Source: Ruminococcus sp. XPD3002 (GTDB lineage: Bacteria; Bacillota; Clostridia; Oscillospirales; Ruminococcaceae). Taken from it: 64,000 bases of DNA. The notes below the pieces were generated by a model, which was not told the origin of the DNA, did no database searches, and was given only the letters and a program-made list of their open reading frames with translations. The translations under genes were made by a program, and so were the position numbers. The stretch spans positions 148,430-212,429 of the forward strand of contig FPJT01000006.1 in assembly GCA_900119535.1 (NCBI GenBank), read 5' to 3'. How positions within the stretch are numbered: the stretch's first letter is position 1; each line of letters begins with the position of its first letter. Positions 9,570 to 18,375 of the stretch are shown piece after piece.

Positions 9570-10309
9570 CAGACACCTCCGAAGCGGCGGTTTCTCTTTG
9601 CGTATTCTGCAAGAGCCTTATCAAGCTCGTCAGGAGTGAAATCAGGCCACAGAACATCTGTATAGTAAAACTCCGCATAAGCGCACTGCCAGATAAGGAA
9701 ATTCGAAATTCTCTGCTCGCCGCTGGGACGGATAAGCAGATCCACATCAGGATATCCTGCTGTGTAGAGATTGTCGGATATGGACTGCTCGGTAATGTCC
9801 TCGGGCTTTATCTCGCCCTTAGCAGCCTTATCCGCAAGTATCTTTGCGGCGTGCGTTATTTCGTCACGTCCGCCATAGTTGACTGCCATAAGTATAGTCA
9901 TCTCATCGTATTGCGCAGAATCAGCTTCGAGTTTTTCCATCTTCTCACGGATATCGTCAGCAAAGGCAGATTTATCTCCGAGGAATACCATACGTGTATT
10001 CTCGCTGAGGAAATTCCTAACATCTGCCAGATAGTCACGGAAAAGCTCCATGAGAGCACCGACCTCGTCAGCCGAACGCTTCCAGTTTTCAGTGGAGAAA
10101 GCATAGAAGCTGATAGTCTTTAGTCCGATATCCTTGCAGTGACGTACTATTGTCCTGAAATTCTTTGCACCTTCCCTGTGTCCTAATGAACGAGGAAGTC
10201 CGCGCTTCTTAGCCCATCTGCCGTTGCCGTCCATAATGAAGCCGACATGATCCGGGAGCTTATCGGGAAGGATTATCTCTTCTTTATCTTTTTTTCCAAA
10301 TAATGCCAT
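9569..10309 (-). CDS. uppS: Isoprenyl transferase (undecaprenyl diphosphate synthase)
   Basis: This cis-prenyltransferase builds the C55 carrier lipid for peptidoglycan and other wall polymers. The diphosphate-binding motif GFIMDGNGRWAKKRG has its catalytic aspartate at residue 27. SFYAFSTENWKR and the C-terminal DLLIRPSGEQRISNFLIWQ motif are both present. The 246-residue length is standard. It is followed by cdsA with a one-base overlap and preceded by frr, the usual order in Bacillota. Confidence 0.97.
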   Translation of the reverse strand: MALFGKKDKEEIILPDKLPDHVGFIMDGNGRWAKKRGLPRSLGHREGAKNFRTIVRHCKDIGLKTISFYAFSTENWKRSADEVGALMELFRDYLADVRNFLSENTRMVFLGDKSAFADDIREKMEKLEADSAQYDEMTILMAVNYGGRDEITHAAKILADKAAKGEIKPEDITEQSISDNLYTAGYPDVDLLIRPSGEQRISNFLIWQCAYAEFYYTDVLWPDFTPDELDKALAEYAKRNRRFGGV

Positions 10310-10318
10310 ATCTCACCA

Positions 10319-10873
10319 TTAAACTGTCATGATCTCTTTTTCCTTGTCCGCAACTGCCTTGTCGATATCGTCGCAGAAACCGTCTGTGAGCTTCTGGACC
10401 TTCTTCTCGCAGTCCTTAAGGTCGTCCTCAGTGATCTCGGAGTTCTTCTGCATCTTCTTCAGCTTATCCATTGTATCACGGCGGATAGAACGTACAGAAA
10501 CCTTGCTTTCCTCGCCGAGCTTCTTGATCTCCTTAGCAAGTTCCTTACGTCTGTCCTCTGTGAGCTGAGGGAAAGCAAGTCTGATTACGTTTCCGTCATT
10601 TGTTGGATTGATGCCGATATCTGAAGCCTGTATAGCCTTCTCGATGAGCTTCAGTGTGGACTTGTCCCATGGCTGGATAACGAGTATTCTTGCCTCTGAA
10701 ACAGATACAGCTGCCATCTGGTTAACAGGTGTGGGAGAGCCATAGTAGTCTACCATTACCTTGTCAAGAACAGCAGGATTAGCTCTTCCTGCACGGATAG
10801 AAGCAAATTCGTTTCCGAGTGCGTTAAGACTCTTTGTCATTTTTTCCTTTGCGTGATCAATAGTTGCTTTCAT
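10319..10873 (-). CDS. frr: Ribosome recycling factor
   Basis: RRF splits post-termination ribosomes together with EF-G. The 184-residue protein matches family length and shows the conserved RAGRANPAVLDKV and YYGSPTPVNQMA segments and the C-terminal helical bundle. An AAGGAA site precedes the ATG. It lies 34 bp after pyrH and 9 bp before uppS, as in many Bacillota. Confidence 0.98.
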   Translation of the reverse strand: MKATIDHAKEKMTKSLNALGNEFASIRAGRANPAVLDKVMVDYYGSPTPVNQMAAVSVSEARILVIQPWDKSTLKLIEKAIQASDIGINPTNDGNVIRLAFPQLTEDRRKELAKEIKKLGEESKVSVRSIRRDTMDKLKKMQKNSEITEDDLKDCEKKVQKLTDGFCDDIDKAVADKEKEIMTV

Positions 10874-10907
10874 TATAAAACATTCCTTTCCATTATATAA
10901 GTTATCG

Positions 10908-11615
10908 TTATTCCGAAACTACTGTACCTACGTTTTCGCCCATTACAGCATCGTAAATATTATCGGGGCGAGAGAGGTCAAATACCAGCATCTTCATGCC
11001 GTTATCCCTGCACATTGTAGCAGCAGTGCTGTCCATAACACCGAGCTCGTCGTTGAGTACCTGAGAGAAAGTGAGAGTATCGTACTTCTTTGCATCGGGA
11101 TACTTATGAGGATCCTTGTCGTAAACGCCGTCCACAAGAGTAGCCTTGAGGAAGATATCAGCCTCTATCTCAACTGCACGGAGCGAAGCCGCTGTATCAG
11201 TAGAGAAGAAAGGATTACCTGTACCGCATCCGAAGATGACTACCCTGCCCTTGTTAAGATGCTTGACAGCCTTGTTGCGGATATAGGGTTCAGCGACCTG
11301 CTGCATAGTTATAGCAGTCTGAACTCTTACATTGCATCCGAGAGCTTCAAGGGAATCAGCTATAGCGAGAGCGTTCATAGCAGTAGCAAGCATACCGATG
11401 TGGTCTGCACGAGTTCTGTCCATAGCACCGCTTGAACGTCCGCGCCAGAAGTTTCCGCCGCCGCATACGATACCGACCTGAACGCCTGCATCGACGCATT
11501 TCTTAACGCTCTTGCATATCTCGTTGATAACATCGAAGTTGAGACCTGTCTTGTTATCGCCTGCGAGAGCTTCTCCGCTTACTTTTAATAAGATCCTTTT
11601 GTATTTTGGTTCCAT
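10908..11615 (-). CDS. pyrH: UMP kinase
   Basis: PyrH phosphorylates UMP to UDP and belongs to the amino-acid-kinase fold. [11 protein letters not shown] at the N-terminus and [10 protein letters not shown] supply nucleotide-binding loops. The C-terminal [18 protein letters not shown] is also typical. I chose the ATG at 11615 (235 residues, MEPKYKRIL), preceded by GAGGTG, over an upstream GTG at 11627 that would put the ribosome binding site inside the coding region. It is the first gene of the long minus-strand run, just after the promoter at 11646-11674. Confidence 0.97.
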   Translation of the reverse strand: MEPKYKRILLKVSGEALAGDNKTGLNFDVINEICKSVKKCVDAGVQVGIVCGGGNFWRGRSSGAMDRTRADHIGMLATAMNALAIADSLEALGCNVRVQTAITMQQVAEPYIRNKAVKHLNKGRVVIFGCGTGNPFFSTDTAASLRAVEIEADIFLKATLVDGVYDKDPHKYPDAKKYDTLTFSQVLNDELGVMDSTAATMCRDNGMKMLVFDLSRPDNIYDAVMGENVGTVVSE

Positions 11616-11645
11616 ATTGCACCTCACAAATATATTACTGTATAT

Positions 11646-11674
11646 ATTTTACACTAAAAACGTGAATATGTAAA
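11646..11674 (-). promoter_or_regulatory. Sigma-A promoter of the pyrH-frr-uppS operon
   Basis: Read on the minus strand, TTTACA (11669-11674) and TAAAAT (11646-11651) are separated by exactly 17 bp. They end about 30 bp before the pyrH start. This is the only good promoter seen ahead of the run of genes that ends with polC. Confidence 0.7.
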
Positions 11675-11820
11675 GTCCATTTTTGAAAAAAACTGTATTT
11701 TTTCAATTTTTTCTTAGTTTAACTTATAATAATAGGTAAAAACAAGGTGTAATATCCATTCTTCAGCAACATGCACAAAAATGTTGAAAATTTATTGTTA
11801 GAAAAATTTTGCATTTTCTC

Positions 11821-11849
11821 TTGACTCAGCACCTCGTTTGTGCTATAAT
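11821..11849 (+). promoter_or_regulatory. Sigma-A promoter of the tRNA-Ser genes
   Basis: TTGACT (11821-11826) and TATAAT (11844-11849) are separated by 17 bp. The first tRNA-Ser begins 50 bp downstream. It diverges from the pyrH promoter. Confidence 0.8.
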
Positions 11850-11898
11850 ATAAAAGCTGACTGAGACAGACAGTCACAGGGCAGCAAAAACAATATAC

Positions 11899-11987
11899 GG
11901 AGAGGTATCGAAGCGGTCATAACGAGGCGGTCTTGAAAACCGTTTGACTTAACGGTCACGTGGGTTCGAATCCCACCCTCTCCGCCA
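11899..11987 (+). tRNA. tRNA-Ser (UGA)
   Basis: A full class II cloverleaf is visible. The acceptor GGAGAGG pairs with CCTCTCC, the anticodon loop CTTGAAA gives anticodon TGA (11934-11936), there is a long variable arm, the T loop is TTCGAAT, and CCA is encoded (11985-11987). Confidence 0.97.
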
Positions 11988-12032
11988 ATTTTTTTATAAT
12001 GAGTAAGCGGATTTTCTCTTGCTCGTCAGTTT

Positions 12033-12122
12033 GCGGATTTACCCAAGTGGTGAAGGGGCTCCCCTGCTAAGGGAGTAGGTCGGGAAACCGGCGCGAGAGT
12101 TCAAATCTCTCAATCCGCGCCA
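12033..12122 (+). tRNA. tRNA-Ser (GCU)
   Basis: This is a class II cloverleaf whose acceptor GCGGATT pairs with AATCCGC. The anticodon loop CTGCTAA gives anticodon GCT, there is a long variable arm, and the 3' CCA is encoded. It lies 45 bp after the first tRNA-Ser, most likely in the same transcript. Confidence 0.97.
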
Positions 12123-12203
12123 AGCAGAATAAAATTCTGCGTGCTACGGATGAAGTATTGCTTCATCCGTTTTTCGTATTTTATATTGTTAGGAGGAACT
12201 AAT

Positions 12204-12836
12204 ATGCAGATCGTTTTGTGTTCGCTTATCGGTTATCTTTTCGGTAACATCAACCCTGCATATATTATTTCCAGATGCCGCGGTTTCGACATCAGGGAAC
12301 GCGGTTCGGGAAACGCAGGAGCTTCAAACGTGATGATGACCATGGGCAAAAAAGCAGGTGCCTTCACAGCTCTTTTCGACATCGCTAAAGCAGCGCTCGC
12401 ATCTATAATCGCCTTCCACCTTTTCCCGCACCTTAAGTACGCCAAGATCCTTTCAGGATCAATGTGCATACTCGGTCACATTTTTCCCGTACTTATGAAG
12501 TTTCACGGCGGAAAAGGTCTTGCCTGCCTTGCAGGTACTATAATCGCATTTGATCCGAAACTCTTCATCACTTTACTGCTGTTCGAGCTTATTATCGGAC
12601 TTACACTCGACTATGTATGCGTTGTTCCCATGACCGGCTCCTTGATATTCACTACTATCTACGCTCTAAGTACAGGTGACGCAGTAGGAACTATTGCTCT
12701 TGCAGCTGTCTCTGTGATAATCTTCATCAAGCACATTGAGAACCTGAGACGAATACAGAACGGCACCGAAGCCCACATCAGCTTCCTATGGCATAAGGAT
12801 CAGGAGATCGAGCGCATCAAACACAACGCCAACTAA
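12204..12836 (+). CDS. plsY: Glycerol-3-phosphate acyltransferase PlsY
   Basis: PlsY transfers acyl groups from acyl-phosphate to glycerol-3-phosphate in the membrane, the first step of phospholipid synthesis in most Bacillota. The 210-residue protein shows the family motifs GNINPAYIISR, RERGSGNAGASNVMM and HGGKGLA, and the late IKHIENLRRI segment. I start it at the ATG at 12204, which follows AGGAGGAACTA, rather than at the upstream in-frame start at 12141, whose extra residues come from the tRNA trailer. It may be read from the tRNA-Ser promoter, and an intrinsic terminator follows. Confidence 0.96.
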   Translation: MQIVLCSLIGYLFGNINPAYIISRCRGFDIRERGSGNAGASNVMMTMGKKAGAFTALFDIAKAALASIIAFHLFPHLKYAKILSGSMCILGHIFPVLMKFHGGKGLACLAGTIIAFDPKLFITLLLFELIIGLTLDYVCVVPMTGSLIFTTIYALSTGDAVGTIALAAVSVIIFIKHIENLRRIQNGTEAHISFLWHKDQEIERIKHNAN

Positions 12837-12876
12837 AAAACTTCCGTATCACGGTAAATATACATTAATCATCAAA

Positions 12877-12907
12877 GGGATGCCTCACTGAGAAGCATCC
12901 CCTTTTT
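12877..12907 (+). terminator. Intrinsic terminator after plsY
   Basis: GGGATGC (12877-12883) pairs with GCATCCC (12895-12901) and is followed by TTTTT. Confidence 0.85.
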
Positions 12908-12939
12908 ATATCTGTATTTCTTTTGTTCCGAAGTCAGGA

Positions 12940-14097
12940 TCAGTACGGGAGCTTGAACTTGCCTATCTTCCACTCGCCGTCGCTTCCTACTATTACCGAA
13001 AATTCATTGTATTCAGTCCACGGAGCAGTTCCGTCAAGACCTGTACCATCATAGTTATTGGCAACAGTGAAGGTTATTTCGTCCCCTTCTTTTTTCACAA
13101 CATCAGTAACCACAGAGTCAACGTAGAATATATTTCCGCCTCTCTGACCGTACTTCCAGTAAACATTTCCCTTGTACTCAACGAAGTAATCACGGTAGCC
13201 GTCATTATATCTGCTGTCAAATGTACTTTCGTATAACTTCATTATATCATCAATGCTTTTTATTCTTGGATCAGTCACCGGAACGCCTAAATAATTGCCG
13301 TTATCATCATAAGCCGTCTCATACCTGAAGCCTGTATCATCCTCCGAAAATCCTAAGGGTAATTTCGAAACCTCAACATAATCACTGAAGTTATATCTGT
13401 ATCCCCAGTAAAGTTCGCAAGCTTTCCCATAATACCCCTGTGCTTTCTCAATAAGAGCAGCATCCTCAGCGCTGACATTATTCTTTGTTGTCGGTTCTGC
13501 TTCTGCGGTGGAAGCTGCAGCATCAGCAGCTTCGGCTGCTTCACTTGCTGCCTTTGCGGCTTCTTCGGCTTCCTTGCGCTTCTGCTCTTCCTCGTATGCC
13601 TTCTGAGCTTCTGCTGCCACTGTCTCGATCTGCTGACGTATCTTTTCTTCATCCGAAGCAAGCTTAGACTGCATCTCAGCTGCATTCGCTGTTGTCACCG
13701 TATCAGCAGTGTAAGTACCTGTACCTGTTGTAACTGTTACCGCAGATGTTGTAACTACGCCTGTTGCAAGCTGTACTACAGCATCGTCGGGAGAAGTGTG
13801 CTTCATATTGTGAGCCACGTAAGCTGCTCCGCCTATACCGCCCACTACCAGCAGAGCAGCAGCTGCCATTCCTGCAAATCTTGTCAGTACCGGTCTTCTG
13901 TAGGTTTCAACTCCGTTAACTTTATCCTCGCCCATATCTGCGGAAACGCCGTTCTTCATATTCTCAAGTTTCTTCTTACTCATAGCAAATATCCTCTCTC
14001 TCTCGGCATCTGTCATGACTCTTTTGCCCTCCGTCAGCCTTTCGATGTTTACATCTTCCGATTTATCGAGGAGATCTTTTAAATTATAGTTCTTCAT
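12940..14097 (-). CDS. Membrane anti-sigma factor partner of the adjacent ECF sigma factor
   Basis: This 385-residue protein has a charged cytoplasmic N-terminus (1-75), one transmembrane helix around 78-100 (FAGMAAAALLVVGG), and an extracytoplasmic part. That part has a Thr/Val-rich stretch, an Ala/Glu-rich likely coiled coil (about 150-205, EEEQKRKEAEEAAKAA) and a C-terminal globular region (about 215-385) I do not recognise. It starts 11 bp after the sigma factor gene with an AAGGAGG site, the usual sigma/anti-sigma layout. The role is inferred from topology and context. The outer domain may sense a wall or substrate signal and would be a candidate substrate for RseP. Confidence 0.7.
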   Translation of the reverse strand: MKNYNLKDLLDKSEDVNIERLTEGKRVMTDAERERIFAMSKKKLENMKNGVSADMGEDKVNGVETYRRPVLTRFAGMAAAALLVVGGIGGAAYVAHNMKHTSPDDAVVQLATGVVTTSAVTVTTGTGTYTADTVTTANAAEMQSKLASDEEKIRQQIETVAAEAQKAYEEEQKRKEAEEAAKAASEAAEAADAAASTAEAEPTTKNNVSAEDAALIEKAQGYYGKACELYWGYRYNFSDYVEVSKLPLGFSEDDTGFRYETAYDDNGNYLGVPVTDPRIKSIDDIMKLYESTFDSRYNDGYRDYFVEYKGNVYWKYGQRGGNIFYVDSVVTDVVKKEGDEITFTVANNYDGTGLDGTAPWTEYNEFSVIVGSDGEWKIGKFKLPY

Positions 14098-14108
14098 ATT
14101 GGTCCTCC

Positions 14109-14672
14109 TTACAGCGTAATACCGACCTGGGTAAGTTTCTCACCGAGTCTGCTCATTGCTCTCTTGCAGCGCATACGTACTGCCGATGCTTTCATCGAAA
14201 GCATTTCTGCAATTTCGTTCGAGTTGCGGTCGAAATAGAATTTCTGTATTATAATAGTGGAATCAGGTTCGCCAAGCGCTTCTATCTCGCGCATGAGTAT
14301 AGTCTGAACTTCCGCAGTATCCGAGTCCTTTTCGATATCGTTGTCTGAGCTGATACCGAGCATTGCGTCCTCGTCCGCTGAAATGCGGTTCTGATAAGTG
14401 GAAGTCCTGCGAAATGCATCCACTGCTGTACGCTTTGCGATAGTACCTATGTAACCTTTCATATCGCCGCTGTACTCTGCACTCGTATCATAGCTGAAAA
14501 ATATCTTCGCAAACACATCACTGACGCACTCCTCGATGTCTTCACGGGAGCCGCTGTTGTGAAGCTTGCTGTAGACTATCGTATAAACATAGTCTCCGTA
14601 CTCGTCAAACAATGCGCGGTAGGCTTCGTCCTCAGACCGCCTGAATAATTCGCTGTATTCTGATCCTGTCAT
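14109..14672 (-). CDS. ECF-type RNA polymerase sigma factor
   Basis: This is a sigma-70 family group 4 factor. The sigma-2 region spans about residues 10-85 (DYVYTIVYSKL, then VFAKIFF and KGYIGTIAKRTAVDAFRR). The sigma-4 helix-turn-helix is near 140-175 (NSNEIAEMLSMKASAVRMRCKRAM). I start it at the ATG at 14672 (187 residues), preceded by AAAGGAG. An upstream ATG at 14702 has no good site. The downstream gene is its likely membrane anti-sigma. A TGTGACACTTTC motif at 742-753 of the 14-kb block upstream is shared with the second ECF gene and suggests autoregulation. Confidence 0.93.
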   Translation of the reverse strand: MTGSEYSELFRRSEDEAYRALFDEYGDYVYTIVYSKLHNSGSREDIEECVSDVFAKIFFSYDTSAEYSGDMKGYIGTIAKRTAVDAFRRTSTYQNRISADEDAMLGISSDNDIEKDSDTAEVQTILMREIEALGEPDSTIIIQKFYFDRNSNEIAEMLSMKASAVRMRCKRAMSRLGEKLTQVGITL

Positions 14673-14728
14673 AAATGATCTCCTTTGAAAGTTGTTTTCC
14701 ATGGATTTTTGCTTTCATACAATACATT

Positions 14729-14753
14729 CCGTCAAAACCTCGAAAGTGTCACA
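14729..14753 (-). promoter_or_regulatory. Candidate ECF-dependent promoter upstream of the first sigma gene
   Basis: On the minus strand TGTGACACTTTC (14742-14753) is followed after 10 bases by CGGAAT. The second ECF sigma gene has TGAGACATTTTC, ten bases and CGTTAA in the same place. The shared sequence and spacing suggest an autoregulated ECF promoter. This is inference from two examples. Confidence 0.5.
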
Positions 14754-14790
14754 CAAAATCACAAATTTTTTCCCGATTACGTATCCGCCC

Positions 14791-14819
14791 TTGATTTGTT
14801 AACTGCTTTGTGATATAAT
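14791..14819 (+). promoter_or_regulatory. Sigma-A promoter of the 660-residue membrane protein gene
   Basis: TTGATT (14791-14796) and TATAAT (14814-14819) are spaced 17 bp apart, 75 bp before the start codon at 14894. Confidence 0.75.
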
Positions 14820-14893
14820 GTTCAATGTTCATTGCAATAAACTATAACAGACTGCAAAAGCAGTATCTGAAATAACATAAACAGGAGAACATC

Positions 14894-16876
14894 ATGAAGA
14901 CCAAAAAGCAAATGACAAAACCAAAGGTTTCGAGAACCGATCGCTGCTTCTATCTGCTGTCCTTTGCAGCCCTTGCAGCCGTCCACCTGCTTCTGCTGAT
15001 ATTCATACATCGGAAAATACCCGTTCTGCTGGATTCTGACATGTCCAGCGAGATGATACTCGGTAAGATACTCTGTGAGGAAGGAAGGATAATGACCGAT
15101 TCGTGGTACTACTCCACGGAGCTGAGAGTAGTCAACACCCAACTTATCTACGCCCTATTCTTCAATTTCACGGATAACTGGCATACCGTCCGTATGTTAT
15201 CCACATTCGTGCTGCACCTTATATTGTCATGCAGTACATTCTTCCTATGCAGACAGGCAGGCTTCAAAAAATCAGCTCCTGCCGTTGCCTGCGGACTGCT
15301 GATACCATTTTCGCCTCAGTATTTCTTAATAATACTAATGGGATGCTACTATATTCCACACATCGCAGTTTCTTTCCTTACGGTCGGACTGCTGTTCCTG
15401 TACGGGAAAACAGAGAAAAAGCCGTTACACTTAGCATCAGTCGCAGGCATCTCTGCTCTCGCCTTCATCTCGTCCCTTGGCGGACTGAGACAGATAGTCG
15501 TTACCTATCTTCCGCTCATTATGGCGGTATTCACCATCTGCCTTTACCTGTTCTTCGCCAAGGGCTGGGAAAAAGTCAGAAAGTCCGAATACTTCCGCTA
15601 TCTGATACTCTCGGCAGTATCACTCCTCTTTGCAGGAATGGGCTACATTATTAATGTAAAGGTGCTTCTGGAGCGCTACCACTTCAAAGAATGGGACGAT
15701 ATGCGTTTCACCTCATTCAACACTGAACGCTTTGCAACTACAGTATCCGATATGTTCGTAACTCTCGGCTACAAGGCTGATACAGTCGGTGCATCCTCAC
15801 TTGCTTCAAACGTTCTTTGCTTCGTTATAGCGGCACTGCTTACAGTCTTCATCGTCCAGGCGATACACCGTGCAGGTAAAGTAAGCACCGAATTCACACT
15901 GATAAGTGTTTTTTTTCTCTGCGGTATCGTTCTCCTCATCCTGATATTCTCCCTTACAGATATGGACTACACCGCAAGATACAATCTTCCTGTCATGGTG
16001 TTTGCGCCCGTTATACTTGCACTTGGTATACGTGAGGCAGACTTCGGAAAGGCTCCGAAGCAGACTTCCTCCGCGGTTGCTGCAATATGCATCGCATCAG
16101 TTATCGGACTCGGCTTCATCAACATAAACAGCATGAGAACTCTCCGCCGCCAGTCGGGACTGGAGGACTGTGCAGCGGCAGTTACCGAACAGGGCTACAC
16201 AAGCGGTTACGCCACCTTCTGGCACAGCAACAAGCTCACGGAGCTTTCCAATGGCAGGATCGATATGTACTCGTGGAAGGACGGCGGCAATGATGGTACA
16301 CGATTCAAGGCTACAGGAAGCGTAAATTCACTTTTCCAGTGGCTCCAGAAGGTCTCACACACCGAAAAGGCTCCTGAGGGTAAAGTCTTCCTGCTTATGA
16401 GCAGAAAGGAAGTGCCTAACTGCATGTGGGGTGACAAGCTTGCAGATGAAGATATCATCTACAGCAACGAGCAGTACGTCATTTACGGCTACGAAAGTTA
16501 TCAGGAAATGGTAAATCTTTTCGCTGACTTCGATTACGATATGGACAGCTCCGACTGGCTCATCAACGGCGAGCCAAAGAACGGAAAACGCATCCTTCAC
16601 AAAGGCGGCATATCATACGGTCCCTATATCACTTTCTTCAAGGGCAGCTACGAAGTGACCGTCAAGGGCAAGGGACTCTCCCACGCAGACGTTACCCCTC
16701 GCAACAATGATCTTATGTACACTTTCCCATTTGAGGTGATAAGCTCCGATGACAGGGAAATAGTTCTTGATTTCACAAGTCAGGACAGTATCGACGGTTC
16801 GGAAATAGTCATAAGAAACACTTCCGACGAAGATATTTCTATCACAGATATAAGCATCAGATGGTGCGGAGAATAA
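14894..16876 (+). CDS. Large multi-spanning membrane protein, possibly GT-C-like
   Basis: The 660-residue protein has a positive N-terminus, about ten to twelve predicted transmembrane helices through residue 440, and a soluble C-terminal part (about 450-660) ending in beta-rich sequence. The first outside loop carries LDSDMSSEMILGK and STELRVVNTQL, acidic residues placed like those of GT-C fold glycosyltransferases or polyprenol-sugar-dependent enzymes. That suggests envelope glycan transfer but does not prove it. It stands alone between a promoter and an intrinsic terminator. AGGAG precedes the ATG. I do not recognise a named family. Confidence 0.6.
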   Translation: MKTKKQMTKPKVSRTDRCFYLLSFAALAAVHLLLLIFIHRKIPVLLDSDMSSEMILGKILCEEGRIMTDSWYYSTELRVVNTQLIYALFFNFTDNWHTVRMLSTFVLHLILSCSTFFLCRQAGFKKSAPAVACGLLIPFSPQYFLIILMGCYYIPHIAVSFLTVGLLFLYGKTEKKPLHLASVAGISALAFISSLGGLRQIVVTYLPLIMAVFTICLYLFFAKGWEKVRKSEYFRYLILSAVSLLFAGMGYIINVKVLLERYHFKEWDDMRFTSFNTERFATTVSDMFVTLGYKADTVGASSLASNVLCFVIAALLTVFIVQAIHRAGKVSTEFTLISVFFLCGIVLLILIFSLTDMDYTARYNLPVMVFAPVILALGIREADFGKAPKQTSSAVAAICIASVIGLGFININSMRTLRRQSGLEDCAAAVTEQGYTSGYATFWHSNKLTELSNGRIDMYSWKDGGNDGTRFKATGSVNSLFQWLQKVSHTEKAPEGKVFLLMSRKEVPNCMWGDKLADEDIIYSNEQYVIYGYESYQEMVNLFADFDYDMDSSDWLINGEPKNGKRILHKGGISYGPYITFFKGSYEVTVKGKGLSHADVTPRNNDLMYTFPFEVISSDDREIVLDFTSQDSIDGSEIVIRNTSDEDISITDISIRWCGE

Positions 16877-16882
16877 CAGACA

Positions 16883-16916
16883 AGGGACGCTTCCGCGATC
16901 GGAGGCGTCCCTTTTT
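16883..16916 (+). terminator. Intrinsic terminator after the 660-residue membrane protein
   Basis: AGGGACGC (16883-16890) pairs with GCGTCCCT (16905-16912), with an inner TTCC/GGAG extension, and a T-run follows. Confidence 0.85.
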
Positions 16917-16920
16917 AGCT

Positions 16921-17223
16921 TCAGATGGATATGTAAAGGTATTTCAAAGCCATTGCGTAAAGCTGCTGAGGCATACACTGCTCACTGACGAGAAGCTCCG
17001 CAAAATCAACTGCATCCTCGATATCCGCAGAAAAATCCATGATACTTGCAGTCCCGCCGCTATTATGATCCTCTATCTCAACTCCGTAAGTCTTCGATTC
17101 AGAACCATACCTCATCATCTGTCCCGACGTCACCCTGTAGGATACCTTATTGCCGCCGTAGATCTCCATATAAACCGTCCTGCTGTTCACTGAACGTTCT
17201 TTTACATCAATATATCCAAACAT
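16921..17223 (-). CDS. Small conserved protein of unknown function
   Basis: This 100-residue soluble protein has no signal or membrane segment. The pattern of short strands with YGVEIED and a DIEDAVDFAELLVSEQCMP helix resembles a small Bacillota family of unknown role (possibly DUF6514-like), but I cannot confirm that. A promoter with TTCACA (17296-17301) and TATAAT (17273-17278) at 17 bp spacing lies just upstream on the minus strand, which supports expression. No function can be assigned from context. Confidence 0.6.
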   Translation of the reverse strand: MFGYIDVKERSVNSRTVYMEIYGGNKVSYRVTSGQMMRYGSESKTYGVEIEDHNSGGTASIMDFSADIEDAVDFAELLVSEQCMPQQLYAMALKYLYISI

Positions 17224-17272
17224 CTTTTTGCTCCCTTCTTCTTACGGTTCTTTTTCCCGTACATATGTTAAC

Positions 17273-17301
17273 ATTATATCATATGTTCCTGTGCCTGTGA
17301 A
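17273..17301 (-). promoter_or_regulatory. Sigma-A promoter of the 100-residue protein gene
   Basis: On the minus strand TTCACA (17296-17301) and TATAAT (17273-17278) are separated by 17 bp, 50 bp before the start at 17223. Confidence 0.65.
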
Positions 17302-17352
17302 CGGGTATAAATTGTTAGTTACCGTAATATTATGAAGGAAGGAGTCGAACGA

Positions 17353-18171
17353 TCATTTTTTCTCAACTCCGTGCCTGATATAGTGAAACAGATACTGCTG
17401 AGCGATACCTGCGTTCTCTGAAAGATACTCAGGGAAGCCGTTAGGGTAGTATTCACCCAGAACACGCTTTATCCACACATCTATAGGGAATGCCTCTGTT
17501 CTGTGCATACCGAAAAGCAATATGCATTCCGCAACCTTTGGTCCGACGCCCTTGATAAGCTTAAGTTCTCTGCGTGCCTCCTCTATCGGGAGTGTACTTA
17601 TTGCTGAAAGGTCAGTAATACCGTTACCGACTCTTTTTGCCGCATCTTCAAGATACTTAGCGCGGAAGCCGCTCCTGAGATATGCAAGGGAATCTGCATT
17701 TTCCTGCGAAAGCTGTTCTGCATCGGGAAACATTCCACCGTAATTGTCACAGAGCCTGTCGATGATACCCTTTATACGGGGGATATTGTTATTCTGGGAA
17801 ATAATAAAGGAAATAAGACATTCCCAGCTGTTCTGCCTGAGAAGTCGGATGCCGCCTGCGAACTTGCATGCCTCCGAAAGAGTTGCATCCTCAGAGAACA
17901 TGCGTTTCAATTCCGAGTAGTCGGTGTTGAAGTCGAAGTAATCAACCCACTTGCTCAGGAAATCCTCTTCGGAAATATTGTGGAAAATAAATTCACCCTC
18001 GCCGCTCTTTGAAACAGTCAGCTCATCGTTGTAGAAACTGCCCTGATATGTACAAAGGTAGTCGGAATCTATCTTCTTCCAACGGAAAGCCTGTCCGCAG
18101 TCGAGAGTCTCATCCAGGTCGAAATCGGGAGTGCTTACAAGAATGTCTCCGCCTTTGACTGTATAATCCAT
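17353..18171 (-). CDS. ogg: 8-oxoguanine DNA glycosylase (OGG1 type)
   Basis: This bifunctional HhH-GPD glycosylase removes oxidised guanine from DNA. The N-terminal part contains LDCGQAFRWKK, typical of the OGG1 fold. QNNNIPRIKGIIDRLC lies mid-protein. The helix-hairpin-helix LKLIKGVGPKVAECIL carries the catalytic lysine (near 211), and AFPIDVWIKRVL carries the conserved aspartate (near 230). The 272-residue length is usual for bacterial OGG1 relatives. It is monocistronic, with GAGGTG before the ATG. Confidence 0.95.
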   Translation of the reverse strand: MDYTVKGGDILVSTPDFDLDETLDCGQAFRWKKIDSDYLCTYQGSFYNDELTVSKSGEGEFIFHNISEEDFLSKWVDYFDFNTDYSELKRMFSEDATLSEACKFAGGIRLLRQNSWECLISFIISQNNNIPRIKGIIDRLCDNYGGMFPDAEQLSQENADSLAYLRSGFRAKYLEDAAKRVGNGITDLSAISTLPIEEARRELKLIKGVGPKVAECILLFGMHRTEAFPIDVWIKRVLGEYYPNGFPEYLSENAGIAQQYLFHYIRHGVEKK

Positions 18172-18309
18172 TTTACATCACCTCATGATATGTTGATTTT
18201 ATAGTGCAAAATAATATTTACAAATATATATTATAGTATATAAAAGTCAATTTTATTTTACAAGATTAGTCGCCGTAAAATATAAATCGTACCATATACG
18301 CTTTTGCAC

Positions 18310-18338
18310 TTGATTTTTCTATTAAATTATACTAAAAT
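18310..18338 (+). promoter_or_regulatory. Sigma-A promoter of the TPM lipoprotein gene
   Basis: TTGATT (18310-18315) and TAAAAT (18333-18338) are separated by 17 bp, 38 bp before the chosen start at 18376. The rest of the gap back to 18172 is AT-rich with no coding potential seen. Confidence 0.6.
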
Positions 18339-18375
18339 ATAATTAGAAATACAAGTGCAAGGAATGATTATTTTC

